Part shown: piece by piece, positions 23,813 through 33,606 of the stretch
Layout: each line of letters opens with the position of its first letter
How positions within the stretch are numbered: the first letter of the stretch is position 1
Source: Aquarana catesbeiana
Lineage: Eukaryota > Chordata > Amphibia > Anura > Ranidae
DNA length: 64,000 bases
Direction of reading: 5' to 3'
NCBI RefSeq assembly: GCF_042186555.1
Contig: NC_133334.1
Location: 212,353,332-212,417,331, forward strand
Program-made: the position numbers and the translations under genes
Notes under the pieces: generated by a model
Seen by the model: only the letters and a program-made list of their open reading frames with translations
What the model was told of the DNA's origin: nothing
Databases searched by the model: none

Positions 23813-24251
23813 TCATTGGTGGTGTTTGAGCTTTGGGGTGCACAACCTAATGCAATAGGCTGTGCACACCTATGACACAGCTACTTATCCTCATGAACAA
23901 CATCCCCTAGTAAAGTTTAGGGTAGCTCTGGTAACACAGGTGAACAACTTGAGGAATCCCAGACCTGAGTACACAGGGTCACCACATGGGAATTGCAGTA
24001 CCCTGGTAAGAATTGGAGAGGGGCTCCCTACAGTAACTACATCTTCTGGTGATGCTGCACACTATTAGGCTCCGGCTGCCTGCAAGCTGGTTCTGACAGT
24101 GGAGGGCCTAACACCTAGCTGTAAAACACTTGCCCAGCTACATCTACCTCATCATGTGTGGCCTCACTGAGCAGCTGTGAGAAGAAAGCAGGGAAACTGA
24201 TCTTCCCTGGGAGAATCCAGGAATGCAGGAAGTTGTGAGAAATTGAGTTAA
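23812..24251. other. No recognised feature
   Basis: Unique-looking sequence, nothing supportable. Confidence 0.45.
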
Positions 24252-24900
24252 AGTGGTTGTTAAGCCACTTTGTTGCCTCCTTCCATTCTCTGTGTTTATT
24301 AATGTAAGGTGCTCCTGTGTACGTGCTTTATAAAAATAAAATTCTGTTCTATACCTGACAGGCCACCTCTCCCCTCTCTCGATATGACAGCTACAGTGGG
24401 AGGGGCCGAGAATCCTCCGCTGACGTCAGTCTGGACGAGAGGAGGAGAGAGGCAGTCGGTCATGTGAGCGCCGAGCGGTGCTTTGAAATCAGGTATAGAA
24501 CAGCATTTTTTTTATAAAGCACACACACAGGGGCATCTTACATTATTAAACACAGGATTGTATGAAAATGTAAATCTAATTTCAGCAGCAGGAGGGGAGG
24601 GGGCGGGCAGTGTCACGAGCTGACAGGCAGGGAGGAGAGGGGGAGAGGACGGGGGAGAGCACACAGGAGAGCTGCGGATGATGGAGGCATGTGAACTGAC
24701 CACATTGTCAGGGCTCAGCAGCCATGATAAACCGTGGTCAGTTTACAAGGGGGAGGGCAGAACCAGGCAGGATCAACCAGGTATTTCAGGTGATACAGAG
24801 ACCAAATTACACAGCACAAGCACTGTGCTGTATAACATGCTTTAAAGGAACAGGTTCATTTTTTCTTTTTGTTTTTTTAGGGTAACAAACGCTTTAAGGG
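24252..24900. mobile_element. Fold-back repeat with 'ttaaagtggttgttaa' ends
   Basis: Starts 'gttaaagtggttgttaagcc' and ends 'gtaacaaacgctttaagg', an imperfect inverted pair. Inner arms near 24290-24360 and 24490-24555 ('gtttattaatgtaag' against 'cttacattattaaac') are also inverted. The middle is GC-rich and purine-rich. Confidence 0.55.
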
Positions 24901-25193
24901 GCCTGTGCCTGCATCTGAGCATATTGAGGAAATGCACAAGAAAGAAATCAATGTTTTTACTTTTTATAGCACACAGAAGGTGACTTCTATCAAGATCAAG
25001 AGATATTTTTGCTTTTACTTGCTAAAAAGGTTCTTCCCCTTAAAAAAAAAAAAAAAAAATCCAGAGTCTAATGTCTATGGATTGGTAAATATATCACTGT
25101 CAGTTTTACGTAAAATTTTGATTCAGTTTTAGTCATAGCTTATTGACTAAAATGCCATTTAAGTCATCTGAATTGTTTTAGTTTTCGTATTAT

Positions 25194-25615
25194 CAGTGGT
25201 GGCTGGTGGGTTCTTCTTTTGGGTGGGCGGCAAACAAACACCCCCCTGGGCGGCGTGCCACTGACAGCAGCCCCCCCCCCCGCAAGTGGTCTGGCACTTA
25301 CCTGCTTGTGTGGCGTCCCCTCCTCTCCTGGAGTGTGGGCAGCGGCGGCTCCAGTGTCCGCTCCTCAAGCTTCCTCCGCCGCGTGTATCTTCTTCTGCCA
25401 AAGTGCTAGGCATCCAATAGAATCGCCTGACGCTTTGGCCAATCGGCAAACAGGTCTGCCTCCTGATTGGCGGGGAGGAACATTAGTGTGAAAATAGTGA
25501 AAATGAATTTGCTATCGTCACGCAATGATCCGGTGCCCTGATATGTAGATCACGGGGCTGGAGGCATGGATAGGGGGGTGGCACCCATGCGCCCTCTATG
25601 GACAGGCCGCCACTG
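25194..25615. mobile_element. Non-autonomous hAT-type element, second copy
   Basis: Starts 'cagtggtggctggtggg' and ends 'ggacaggccgccactg'. The 3' third ('catggatagggggg..gcacccatgcgccc') matches the end of 21966-22480. Flanking octamers 'cgtattat' and 'agtcttat' agree at 6 of 8 positions, a worn hAT target duplication. Confidence 0.7.
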
Positions 25616-25624
25616 AGTCTTATG

Positions 25625-25700
25625 TTAGTCGGCTAAAATCTCCAGTACCTTTTAGTCTACTAAAATCTCCAGTACCTTTTAGTCTACTAAAATCTCCAGT
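25625..25700. repeat. 27-bp tandem repeat, about 3 copies
   Basis: The unit 'ctaaaatctccagtacc' followed by 'ttttagtcta' is repeated twice and followed by a partial third copy. Confidence 0.85.
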
Positions 25701-26157
25701 AGCCACCTGAACTTCCGCTTTACTCTGAGATTTGCCTGTCTGTTAAAGCCCCAGCCCTCTGACTCTATCAGCAAGCTGTAGTGACTAAGAGACACAGGCT
25801 CCCTCTTTCTGTCTGATGCCTGGGAGTTCTGGAACAATGCCCTGCAAACCACAAAAGAGGTACTCATCCATTGGATTCATATCTGTCTGGATATGACAGG
25901 GTTAGTGTTTCCCCTCTCAGCAAGGTAATAGTGCTTAGCACTGTGCAAATTAACAGCCCATCCATTTCTCTGCCCTTGCACTCCCTCACTCCCATTTACT
26001 TCCCCATCCCCACTTCCAACCTGGCATTACAGCCAATAGAGTTTGCAGTTTTTTTTATTTATTTATATTTTAAATTCCTGTTTGGCAAAAAGCTAAATTT
26101 GTGTTTGTTTTTTGAAACAACAGCTAAATCTGTGTCTGTAGTGCATGTTCAAACCTT
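25701..26157. other. No recognised feature
   Basis: No gene or repeat boundary that I can support. Confidence 0.45.
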
Positions 26158-26584
26158 AATAGGGTTGTATAGGTTCGTTTTTTGTTTTTTTTTTAAAATA
26201 AAAAACATGTCATACTTACCTCCATTGTGCAGTTCGTTTTGCACAGAGTGGCCTGGATCCTCGTCTTCTGGGGTCCCTCGGCGGCTGTCTCGGCTCCTCC
26301 CCACAAAAGCTAACCCCCTTCTGGGAAGCGCTCTCCCAAGGGGGTTAGCTTGCGGTCGTGTATCACTCGGCCCCGCCCCCGGCGTGCCTTGTCATTGATT
26401 TGATTGACAGCAGCGGGAGCCAATGGCTGCGCTGCTATCAATCATCCAATGAAGAGCCCACAGGAGCTGGGGGAAAGCAACGTGGGTTTGCGCCCATGGG
26501 GCTCGGGGGGGCCTGAAAGTGCAAGGTGTTTTTTCACCTTAATGCATAAAGGTGAAAAAACACAAAGCTTTACAACCCCTTTAA
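26158..26584 (+). repeat. Dispersed frog repeat R1, copy C
   Basis: Contains 'aaaacatgtcatacttacct', 'ttttgcacagagtggcctgg' and 'gacagcagcgggagccaatg'. The ends 'agggttgta' and 'tacaaccccttt' form a short inverted pair, suggesting that R1 is a MITE-like unit. Confidence 0.65.
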
Positions 26585-27184
26585 TACTATAAATAATAAC
26601 ATGTTATTAGATTTTTTACTCCAGGAGTCCATAATGAGTTTGGAAATTCTAGAGAAATGCTTAAATAATACATTAGATCCCTTTCACGCATGCTGTCCAA
26701 TTGTCCATTTTTCATCCATCCGTTGACAGGTGAGAAACGGACATCAATGCATCTCTATGGAAAAACTGATGTAAATGGATGATCATCCATTTACATCAGT
26801 TTACATCCGCATCCGTCATCATCCGTTTTTTGAGTCAGGTGGCCCTTGTTTGTCAAAATCATTTTTAGAGGGTTGTATCTTCCACAGATGTCCCTCCCCT
26901 CTCCATTGTTTATTACTGGGGGGCATTCAGCATGGCAGCCTGTTGTCTTCTGAGGAGGTTGTCTATGCGGGAAGCCCCTGGAGGGGACCCTGTTTTTTGC
27001 CAACAGTAAATGTAATTTCTTTCTTTTTCTTTCTTCAAGAATACCGTTTCCTTGCTCCAGCTGAAATACCAGTCGCTAACTGCTCTCTCTAGCTGCTTTT
27101 TCTGTCTGTTGCCTAAAATAGGCAGTAAGCCACCCGAACAAAACCCTCTCCAGCATTTAAGGTAGGGGCCGTCGTCCAGGTGAG
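26585..27184. other. Spacer with a perfect palindrome, otherwise unassigned
   Basis: A piece near 26683-26825, starting 'ccctttcacgcatg', resembles the start of a fold-back family whose other style of end is seen at 44625. A 36-bp perfect palindrome occupies 26765-26800. No gene seen. Confidence 0.45.
26765..26800. repeat. 36-bp perfect palindrome without loop
   Basis: Starts 'actgatgtaaatggatga' and its second half is the exact reverse complement, centred on 'gatc'. Confidence 0.9.
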
Positions 27185-27533
27185 TAAAAAAAAAAAGAAA
27201 AAAGAGAGCACTTATGCTGGTACGTTCATGTATTTCAGCCTTGTACGCCAGAAGTCCAAGCGGACATCAAGGCGACATAAACAAACCTATGAAGGCCCCA
27301 TCCAGATTAGAATACCATGCAAGCAGTTGGGGCTGATTTACAAAAGCCGTGTGCCATCAGTAGAGGCGCAAGGCGAGGCGCAACGCACATTTTCATATTT
27401 ACAAAACAGTGCACCGGGAACAAAGCGCAAATACCCCATTTACTATAGCGATCTCGGCGCACGGGAAAGTGCAATCTGTGTGCCACTATGGATTCAATTC
27501 AATATTCAATATTAACAGAAGATGGAGTGGCCA

Positions 27534-27659
27534 ATATTATGGGGTGATGTGTTTACCCCATAATATACCTCATTACCTCATTCTATCTTGGGCATATTTG
27601 TTACTTGGGCAGTTTAGTAACAACTGCCCAAGTAACAAATATGCCCAAAATAGAATGAG
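27534..27659. repeat. Two consecutive hairpins, one with a 38-bp stem
   Basis: The first has 11-bp arms at 27534-27544 and 27556-27566. The second has arms at 27577-27614 and 27622-27659, complementary over 38 bp with a single G/A difference (a wobble pair in RNA), and a 7-nt loop. They sit in a MITE-like context that starts near 'ggggctgatttac' at 27329. Confidence 0.85.
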
Positions 27660-27870
27660 AAAGCAACTTTTTCAGAGAAAGCCTGTGCCCGCAAGTTTGT
27701 TTAGAACTGCGTGAGATCAATGTAAGCAGTGCACATGCGCAAGCAGCTGTTGAGCTCGTTCACATGCGTTTGTTCACTGCGAGGCCAAAATGTGACATGC
27801 ACCTTGTTAAAATTATGTAAAACGACTCTCGCTCTTCTAGTTCCTCCTAAAAGAGCATTTACCTTCCCCC

Positions 27871-30310
27871 TCTTTTTTTTTCTCAAACAAAAGGTTTTAT
27901 TAAAATTGAATAAGTGTATACAGTTCCAGAGCGCATACAGCAATTTACAGAGTAGAAGTCACATCTTACATATGTAATAAGATGAAAAACAAAAAAAGCA
28001 CAGAAAAAGGGGGTATATACTCCATTACATCGGATGAAGAGAAAACAAAGAGGAGAAAAGAAGGAACATAATCTCTCATCAGATAAATCCTTCTGTGGGC
28101 TATCCACGTTCCTTCAATGGATATTTTGCTTGTCACCTCTTAGCATACTGGCTAGTTATATAGTGCATAACATACATCCCATGAGAATTGAAACCAATAA
28201 GGGCCACCTTTAGAATAAGCGATCATATACCAAATCTATTGGCGCTAGACCTGGTGTATCCAACCAGTGAGCCCATAGTTTCTCATATTTTTGTGTCGCT
28301 CCCCTATGCTGGTATATAATTTTTTCCATACGGATTGTGGCTCCCATTTGTGAAATCCATTCTTGTACCGTGGGAGGACTCGCGGACCTCCAGTGCCTGA
28401 GGATAAGCAGACGGGCCTGAAACAAAGCTCTTCTGATAGCTTGTCTAAGGATATCCTCAGTCAGTAGATCATCCACAATCCCCAGCACACATGGTTTGGG
28501 ATCCAAAGGTATCACTATTTGGAAAACTCTATTAATGGTGTTAATGACCTCGTTCCAATAAAGGTGCAATTTTGGGCATCTCCACAGGAGATGTATAAGA
28601 TCACCATGGTCTCTGGAGCATCTGGTGCAGGTAGGATCAGTGCCCAAACCCATACGGACCAGTCTAGCCGGTGTGTAGTGCACTCTGGAAATAATATAGA
28701 GCTGTGAGAGCTTCTGAGCAGCGTTTAACGAACACTTGGGGACTGCCTGCAAGGCTTCCTCCCATTGTTCCTCCTCAAAAGAGCCAACATCTCGTTCCCA
28801 GTGGGACACGACTCTCAGAGGCGCGTCCCCTAGGAAGAGGTTCAGAAGCATGGTATAGCAGTCAGATATAAATCCTCTATACGTGGTTATGGCAAGTAGG
28901 TGGTTGAAAATAGGAGTGGGTTGCAGGTTCCAAATGTCGGAGCCCCTTTGTGCATCTATTGCATGTTTAAGTTGTCTGTAATAAAAGAGCATAGAGCCCG
29001 GCAATTGAAAGGCCTCCCTGAGCTCCGAGAAGGGTCTCAATTTACCGTCTCTAAGTATGTGGACTATATGGGACACCCCGTACTGTTGCCATTTAGAGCC
29101 ATAGGGTATTTTAGCTATTTCTGAATAGTGATTGTTTTCCCAGATGGGGCTATACTTGGTGAAGCCTTCCACCCCTTGCAGCATCCTGACCTTGTTCCAG
29201 ATTTTCTGCATAAGTGCGTAGGTTGGGAAAAGCTTATTGGATTTGTTATATTGTAAGGCCTCTAAACCATCCACTACCTCTCTCCTGGAAGTGAACCGGA
29301 GTATGTGGGCCGATAGGGTCTCTCAGGTTCATCTCCAGGTCCTCCCTGGGACCTATGGCTCTAGCGATGTGCTGTAGCTGGGAGGCCAAATAATAAACCT
29401 AGGGGTTAGGCAATGCTAAACCTCCATTGTCTTTAGGACGTTGTAGCTGCTCTAGTTTAATTCTAGGAGGCTTTGAAAGCCATATAAAGGAACGGAAAAG
29501 GGAGTTGATGATTCTAAACTTTTTCAGAGTAATAACCATTGGAGAGTTGTGGAGCACATATAGTAGTTGTGGCATAAGGATCATCTTTATTAAGTTTATT
29601 CTGCCTACGTGGGACAGCTTTAATTTACTCCACACTTTGACCCGAACACGACATCTATTGATCAATGGGGTTAGATTAAGATTAACATAGTCCAATATAC
29701 GGGCTGTAACCTGTATACCCAGATATTTGAAGGATGTCGAGACTGGTATGTCCTGCATATTTTGTTGGGTTGGGGGCGGGTCACGGTCTAGCAGCAGCAG
29801 AGAGGACTTGGTCCAGTTAATAACTAAGCCTGAGTATTTCCCGAACTGTCTAATTACTCTCATTGCTTCTGTCAGTGAGTTAGATGTATCACCCAGTAGC
29901 AGCATGGTGTCATCTGCATACATAATTACCTTCTCCTGAATGTCTCCATATCTAAAACCCTGTATCAAGGGATTAGCGCGTACCGTAGCCGCTAGGGGCT
30001 CAATGGCCATAGCAAACAGGAGCGGAGACAGGGGGAACCCCTGCCTCGTACCCCTGTATAGTTTAAAGGGTGATGAAATCCTTCCTCCCTCTCTAATGGC
30101 CGCTATAGGAGACGAATAGAGTAACTGTACCCACTTGATAAAGCCCTCCCCAATTCCAAATTTTCACATCACTGCCCATAGATAGTCCCATTCGACGCTA
30201 TCAAACGCCTTGTGGGCGTCCAGTGACAGCAACGCTCTATCTCCCCTATTGTCTGCCTGGGATTGGATACCTTCCCCCTCTAATGCATATGATTTCCTTG
30301 GGCTAGCTTT
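27871..30310 (-). mobile_element. 5'-truncated L1/Tx1-like LINE, minus strand
   Basis: Reading the minus strand, the element keeps the RT palm, thumb and the long C-terminal part of ORF2, then a short 3' UTR with an AATAAA-type signal (near 27893-27900) and an A-rich tail (the T run at 27870-27880 on the plus strand). It lacks the endonuclease and any ORF1, as expected for incomplete target-primed reverse transcription. Upstream it joins R2-like 'aaagcggaactccac' sequence. Confidence 0.85.
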
Positions 30311-30346
30311 TGCTTTTAAAGCGGAACTCCACACTCCATTCTCCAA
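28210..30346 (-). pseudogene. LINE ORF2 relic: reverse transcriptase and C-terminal zinc-knuckle region
   Basis: ORF2 protein nicks target DNA and reverse transcribes the element's RNA. Visible in order on the minus strand: an RT block with 'LDAHKAFDSVEW' near 30210, a TGA stop at about 30164, the continuing RT core, the catalytic 'YADD' at 29909-29920, thumb sequence to a stop near 29399, a frameshift near 29290, then a 354-codon open frame (29274-28210) ending in a C-terminal segment with 'CTRCSRDHGDLIHLLWRC'. That cysteine/histidine cluster is characteristic of L1/Tx1-like ORF2 C-termini. Only two stops and one frameshift interrupt it, so it is moderately young. Confidence 0.85.
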
Positions 30347-31124
30347 TGCTCTTGTCTCCCCCCTCTAACCCCTTGGATTCCCATGGGCTAACTTTTGCTT
30401 TTAAAGGGGAACTCCACACACCACTTTATTCTCCTAAGGCTGTGAGCTGCCTTCACCAATCCAAACCACATCCTTTTTCAGAACATACAACAAGGCCAGC
30501 TAGGAAAGGGGCGAGAAGAGTGATCACTCAACCCCCTCCTGAACCATACAAGGTCACATGCACTCAACATAGCTGGATTCCTTTGGGACATATTGGGCTC
30601 AGCCCAATACCAACCACAAAGCACCTTGTACCCACTAGTTTAAAGGGGTTTTACACATTCTGTAAAGCCCCCATTCTGCAGCCCCCCACAACCCCAGCTT
30701 AGGGTTGTGTGGAACAGGCCCTTGGCCCCCTGAATATGGGAACAAGGTGGTTGACTTTTGGGGTGCCCGAGCACCTCCTGCCACCAACCATCCACCCCCC
30801 TTTCATGGGCTGGCTTGCTGTGTGTTTGGCCAGGGGTTTGTTAGTGTGTGGGAGGGGCACAATATTTTTTTAGTTTGGGGTGGTATTTTTCACGTGGGGG
30901 TTCTCATTTTAAGCCTTAACAGACCCAAATGGCCTTGTATGTATGGGGGGGGGGGGGGGGCAGGCTATTTTTGGATCAGCATTTTGGATACATGCTACAG
31001 ATGCACCACTTTACAGGCAGAGTAAGCCCCTCCCCCAAGTTACTGGCTTTTAAGCAATTTTACATTTTTAAAGGCACTTCTCCTTGTTTCGTTTTTGGGG
31101 TTGTCCAAATTGGTGACATTGATA
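30311..31124. repeat. R2 fragments in a local duplication, then G-rich spacer
   Basis: The block 'cttttgcttttaaagcggaactccacac' type sequence occurs near 30310 and again near 30395, about 85 bp apart, each starting an R2-like end that is not completed. Farther right is a run of about 18 G at 30943-30960. No gene seen. Confidence 0.5.
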
Positions 31125-31126
31125 TA

Positions 31127-32763
31127 CAGTGGGGACGGAAAGTATTCAGACCCCCTTAAATTTTTCACTCTTTGTTATATTGCAGCCATTTGCTAAAATC
31201 ATTTAAGTTCATTTTTTTTTCCTCATTAATGTACACACAGCACCTCATATTGATAGAAAAAAACAGAATTGTTGACATTTTTGCAGATTTATCAAAAAAG
31301 AAAAACTGAAATATCACATGGTCCTAAGTATTCAGACCCTTTGCTGTGACACTCATATATTTAACTCAGGTGCTGTCCATTTCTTCTGATCATCTTTGAG
31401 ATGGTTCTACAGCTTCATTTGAGTCCAGCTGTGTTTGATTATACTGACTGGATGTGATTAGGAAAGCCACACACCTGTCTATTTAAGGCCTTACAGCTTA
31501 CAGTGCATGTCAGAGCAAATGAGAATCATGAGGTCAAAGGAACTGACTGAAGAGCTCAGGGACAGAATTGTGGCAAGGCACAGATCTGGCCAAGGTTACA
31601 AAAAAATTTCTGCTGCACTTAAGGTTCCTAAAAACACAGTGGCCTCCATGATCCTTAAATGGAAGACGTTTGGGATGACCAGAACCCTTCCTAGAGCTGG
31701 CCGTCCAGCCAAACTGAGCTATTGGGGGAGAAGAGCCTTGGTGAGAGAGGTAAAGAAGAACCCAAAGATTACTGTGACTGAGCTCCAGAGATGCAGTCAG
31801 GACATGGGAGAAAGCTGTAGAAAGTCAACCATCACTGCAGCCCACCACCAGTTGGGGCTTTATGGCAGAGTGGCCCGACGGAACTCTCTCCTCAGTGCAA
31901 GACACATGAAAGCCTGCATGGAGTTTGCTAAAAAACACACTGAAGGACTCCAAGATGGTGAGCAATAAGATTCTTTGGTCTCAGGAGACCAAGATAGAAC
32001 TTTTTGGCCTTAATTCTAAGCGGTATGTGTGAAGAAAACCAGGCACTGCTCATCACCTGTTCAATACAGTCCCAACAGTGAAGCATGGTGGTGGCAGCAT
32101 CATGATGTGGGGGTGTTTTTCAGCTGCAGGGACAGGACGACTGGTTGCAATCGAGGGAAAGATGAACGCAGCCAAGTACAGGGATATCCTGGATGAAAAC
32201 CTTCTCCAGAGTGCTCAGGACCTCAGACTGGGCCGAAGGTTTACCTTCCAAGAAGACAATGACCCTAAGCACACAGCTAAAATAACGAAGGAGTGGCTTC
32301 ACAACAACTCCATGACTGTTCTTGAATGGCCCAGCCAGAGGCCTGGCTTAAACCCAATTGAGCATCTCTGGAGAGACCTAAAAATGGCTGTCCGCCAACG
32401 TTTATCATCCAGCCTGACAGAACTGGAGAGCATCTGCAAGGAGGAATGGCAGAGGATCCCCAAATCCAGGTGTGAAAAACTTGTTGCATCTTTCCCAAAA
32501 AGACTCATGGCTGTATTAGATCAAAAGGGTGCTTCTACTAAATACTGAGCAAAGGGTCTGAATACTTAGGACCATGTGATATTTCAGTTTTTCTTTTTTA
32601 ATAAATCTGCAAAAATGTCAACAATTCTGTGTTTTTCTGTCAATATGGGATGCTGTGTGTACATTAATGAGGAAAAATTGAACTTCAATGATTTTAGCAA
32701 ATGGCTGCAATATAACAAAGAGTGAAAATTTTAAGGGGGTCTGAATACTTTCCGTCCCCACTG
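31127..32763 (+). mobile_element. Tc1-like DNA transposon, full length
   Basis: A 1637-bp element flanked by TA (31125-31126, 32764-32765) with inverted repeats of about 215 bp (31127-31345 and 32548-32763) that differ at only a few positions. Outer ends read 'cagtggggacggaaagtatt'. The long inverted repeats are of the IR/DR type seen in vertebrate Tc1 elements, where transposase binds near both ends of each repeat. The right repeat begins at the stop codon of the transposase frame. Confidence 0.95.
31507..32548 (+). pseudogene. Tc1-like transposase, one frameshift from open
   Basis: The first frame (31507-31968) holds the paired-like helix-turn-helix DNA-binding region, including a GRPAKLS-type hook near residue 60. 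The second frame (32078-32548, shifted by one) holds the DDE catalytic half: 'KHGGGSIMMWGCFS', 'NDPKHTAK' with the second aspartate, and 'NPIEHLW' with the glutamate. The frameshift lies near 31940-31960. Between the frames a TGA follows the 'NSKRYV' segment near 32028, and the position of the first catalytic aspartate reads Q ('WSQETKIELF') near 31985. It is inactive by three independent lesions. Length fits a normal transposase of about 340 residues. Confidence 0.9.
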
Positions 32764-32765
32764 TA

Positions 32766-33556
32766 TGTCCCTCAGGGTGGGACCTGGGCCCCCATACCCA
32801 TTTTAAGGCCAATAACTAGAATTATAAGCCAGCCAAGTGGGGACTCGCAAAATTAACAAGTCAGTTCCCATAGACTGCAATAGTATTTGTTGTATAACTT
32901 TTGCCCATGTTAGGCTCTTTGTTTGTCACATCTGTAATTTTGTAGCATGCTGGATGATGTGCTTAATTTTGGACAGGGGTGGCTTATTTTGTGCTAGCTG
33001 AATTTGGGTTGTTTTGGGCAGAGAGTGTGTTTTTATGGTTAGTAATTCAAGGATATCCTTAACAGGTGTACCCACTTTGAAGTTCTGTCTCTACATTGGG
33101 TGAACTTGCATTTTGTGTGTTTCATGGACCGTGTGTGTTTTCAATGTGTGTGTGTCAAGAGAGTACATTTGGGTGTCCTTATAGAGTTTGTAACACATAT
33201 ATTTTCTCTTTGTATTTTGTTTGTTATGTTTTTGCAAAACAGATGTGTTTTACAGCAAGTATTTATTTATTTTTTTATTTTTTTTTTTATTTTTTCGGGG
33301 GGGCGGGGGGGGGGGATATTTTTCACTGAAATATTTTTGATTTTGTCAATCTGTGTTGTTTGTAGGTTTTTAGTTTCACTTTGATTTAATTGTCTGTACT
33401 GCATTATTTTGCAAAATCTTCCTCAAGCTGTTGTGACTACTAAACGTTTAAATCCTTAAGAGACTGTCCGTTTGTGGGCGCAGTCCTTTTAACTCCTGTT
33501 AATTTTGTCTGCAAAATGGTCAGACCTCCAAACCATATTTTGTTAGTGTCTCAAAT
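32766..33556. other. No gene; G run
   Basis: GT-rich and T-rich sequence with G runs at 33297-33315, which could form G-quadruplex. Nothing else recognised. Confidence 0.5.
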
Positions 33557-33606
33557 TAAAGCGGAGTTCCACACGTTTTTTAGTTTATTAAAAGTCAGTA
33601 GCATCT
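33557..33606 (+). mobile_element. MITE R2, left part of a split copy
   Basis: Begins 'ttaaagcggagttccacac' and continues to 'ttaaaagtcagtagc', then is cut by the LINE. The remainder resumes at 37096. Confidence 0.6.

Noticed and set aside
23583..23858. Open frames of alternating Tyr/Ile across the (AT)n tract
   Set aside because: Translation of a dinucleotide repeat, no protein signal.
23295..23858. 187-codon open frame as a possible host exon
   Set aside because: Runs into the AT microsatellite; no recognisable domain or splice structure.
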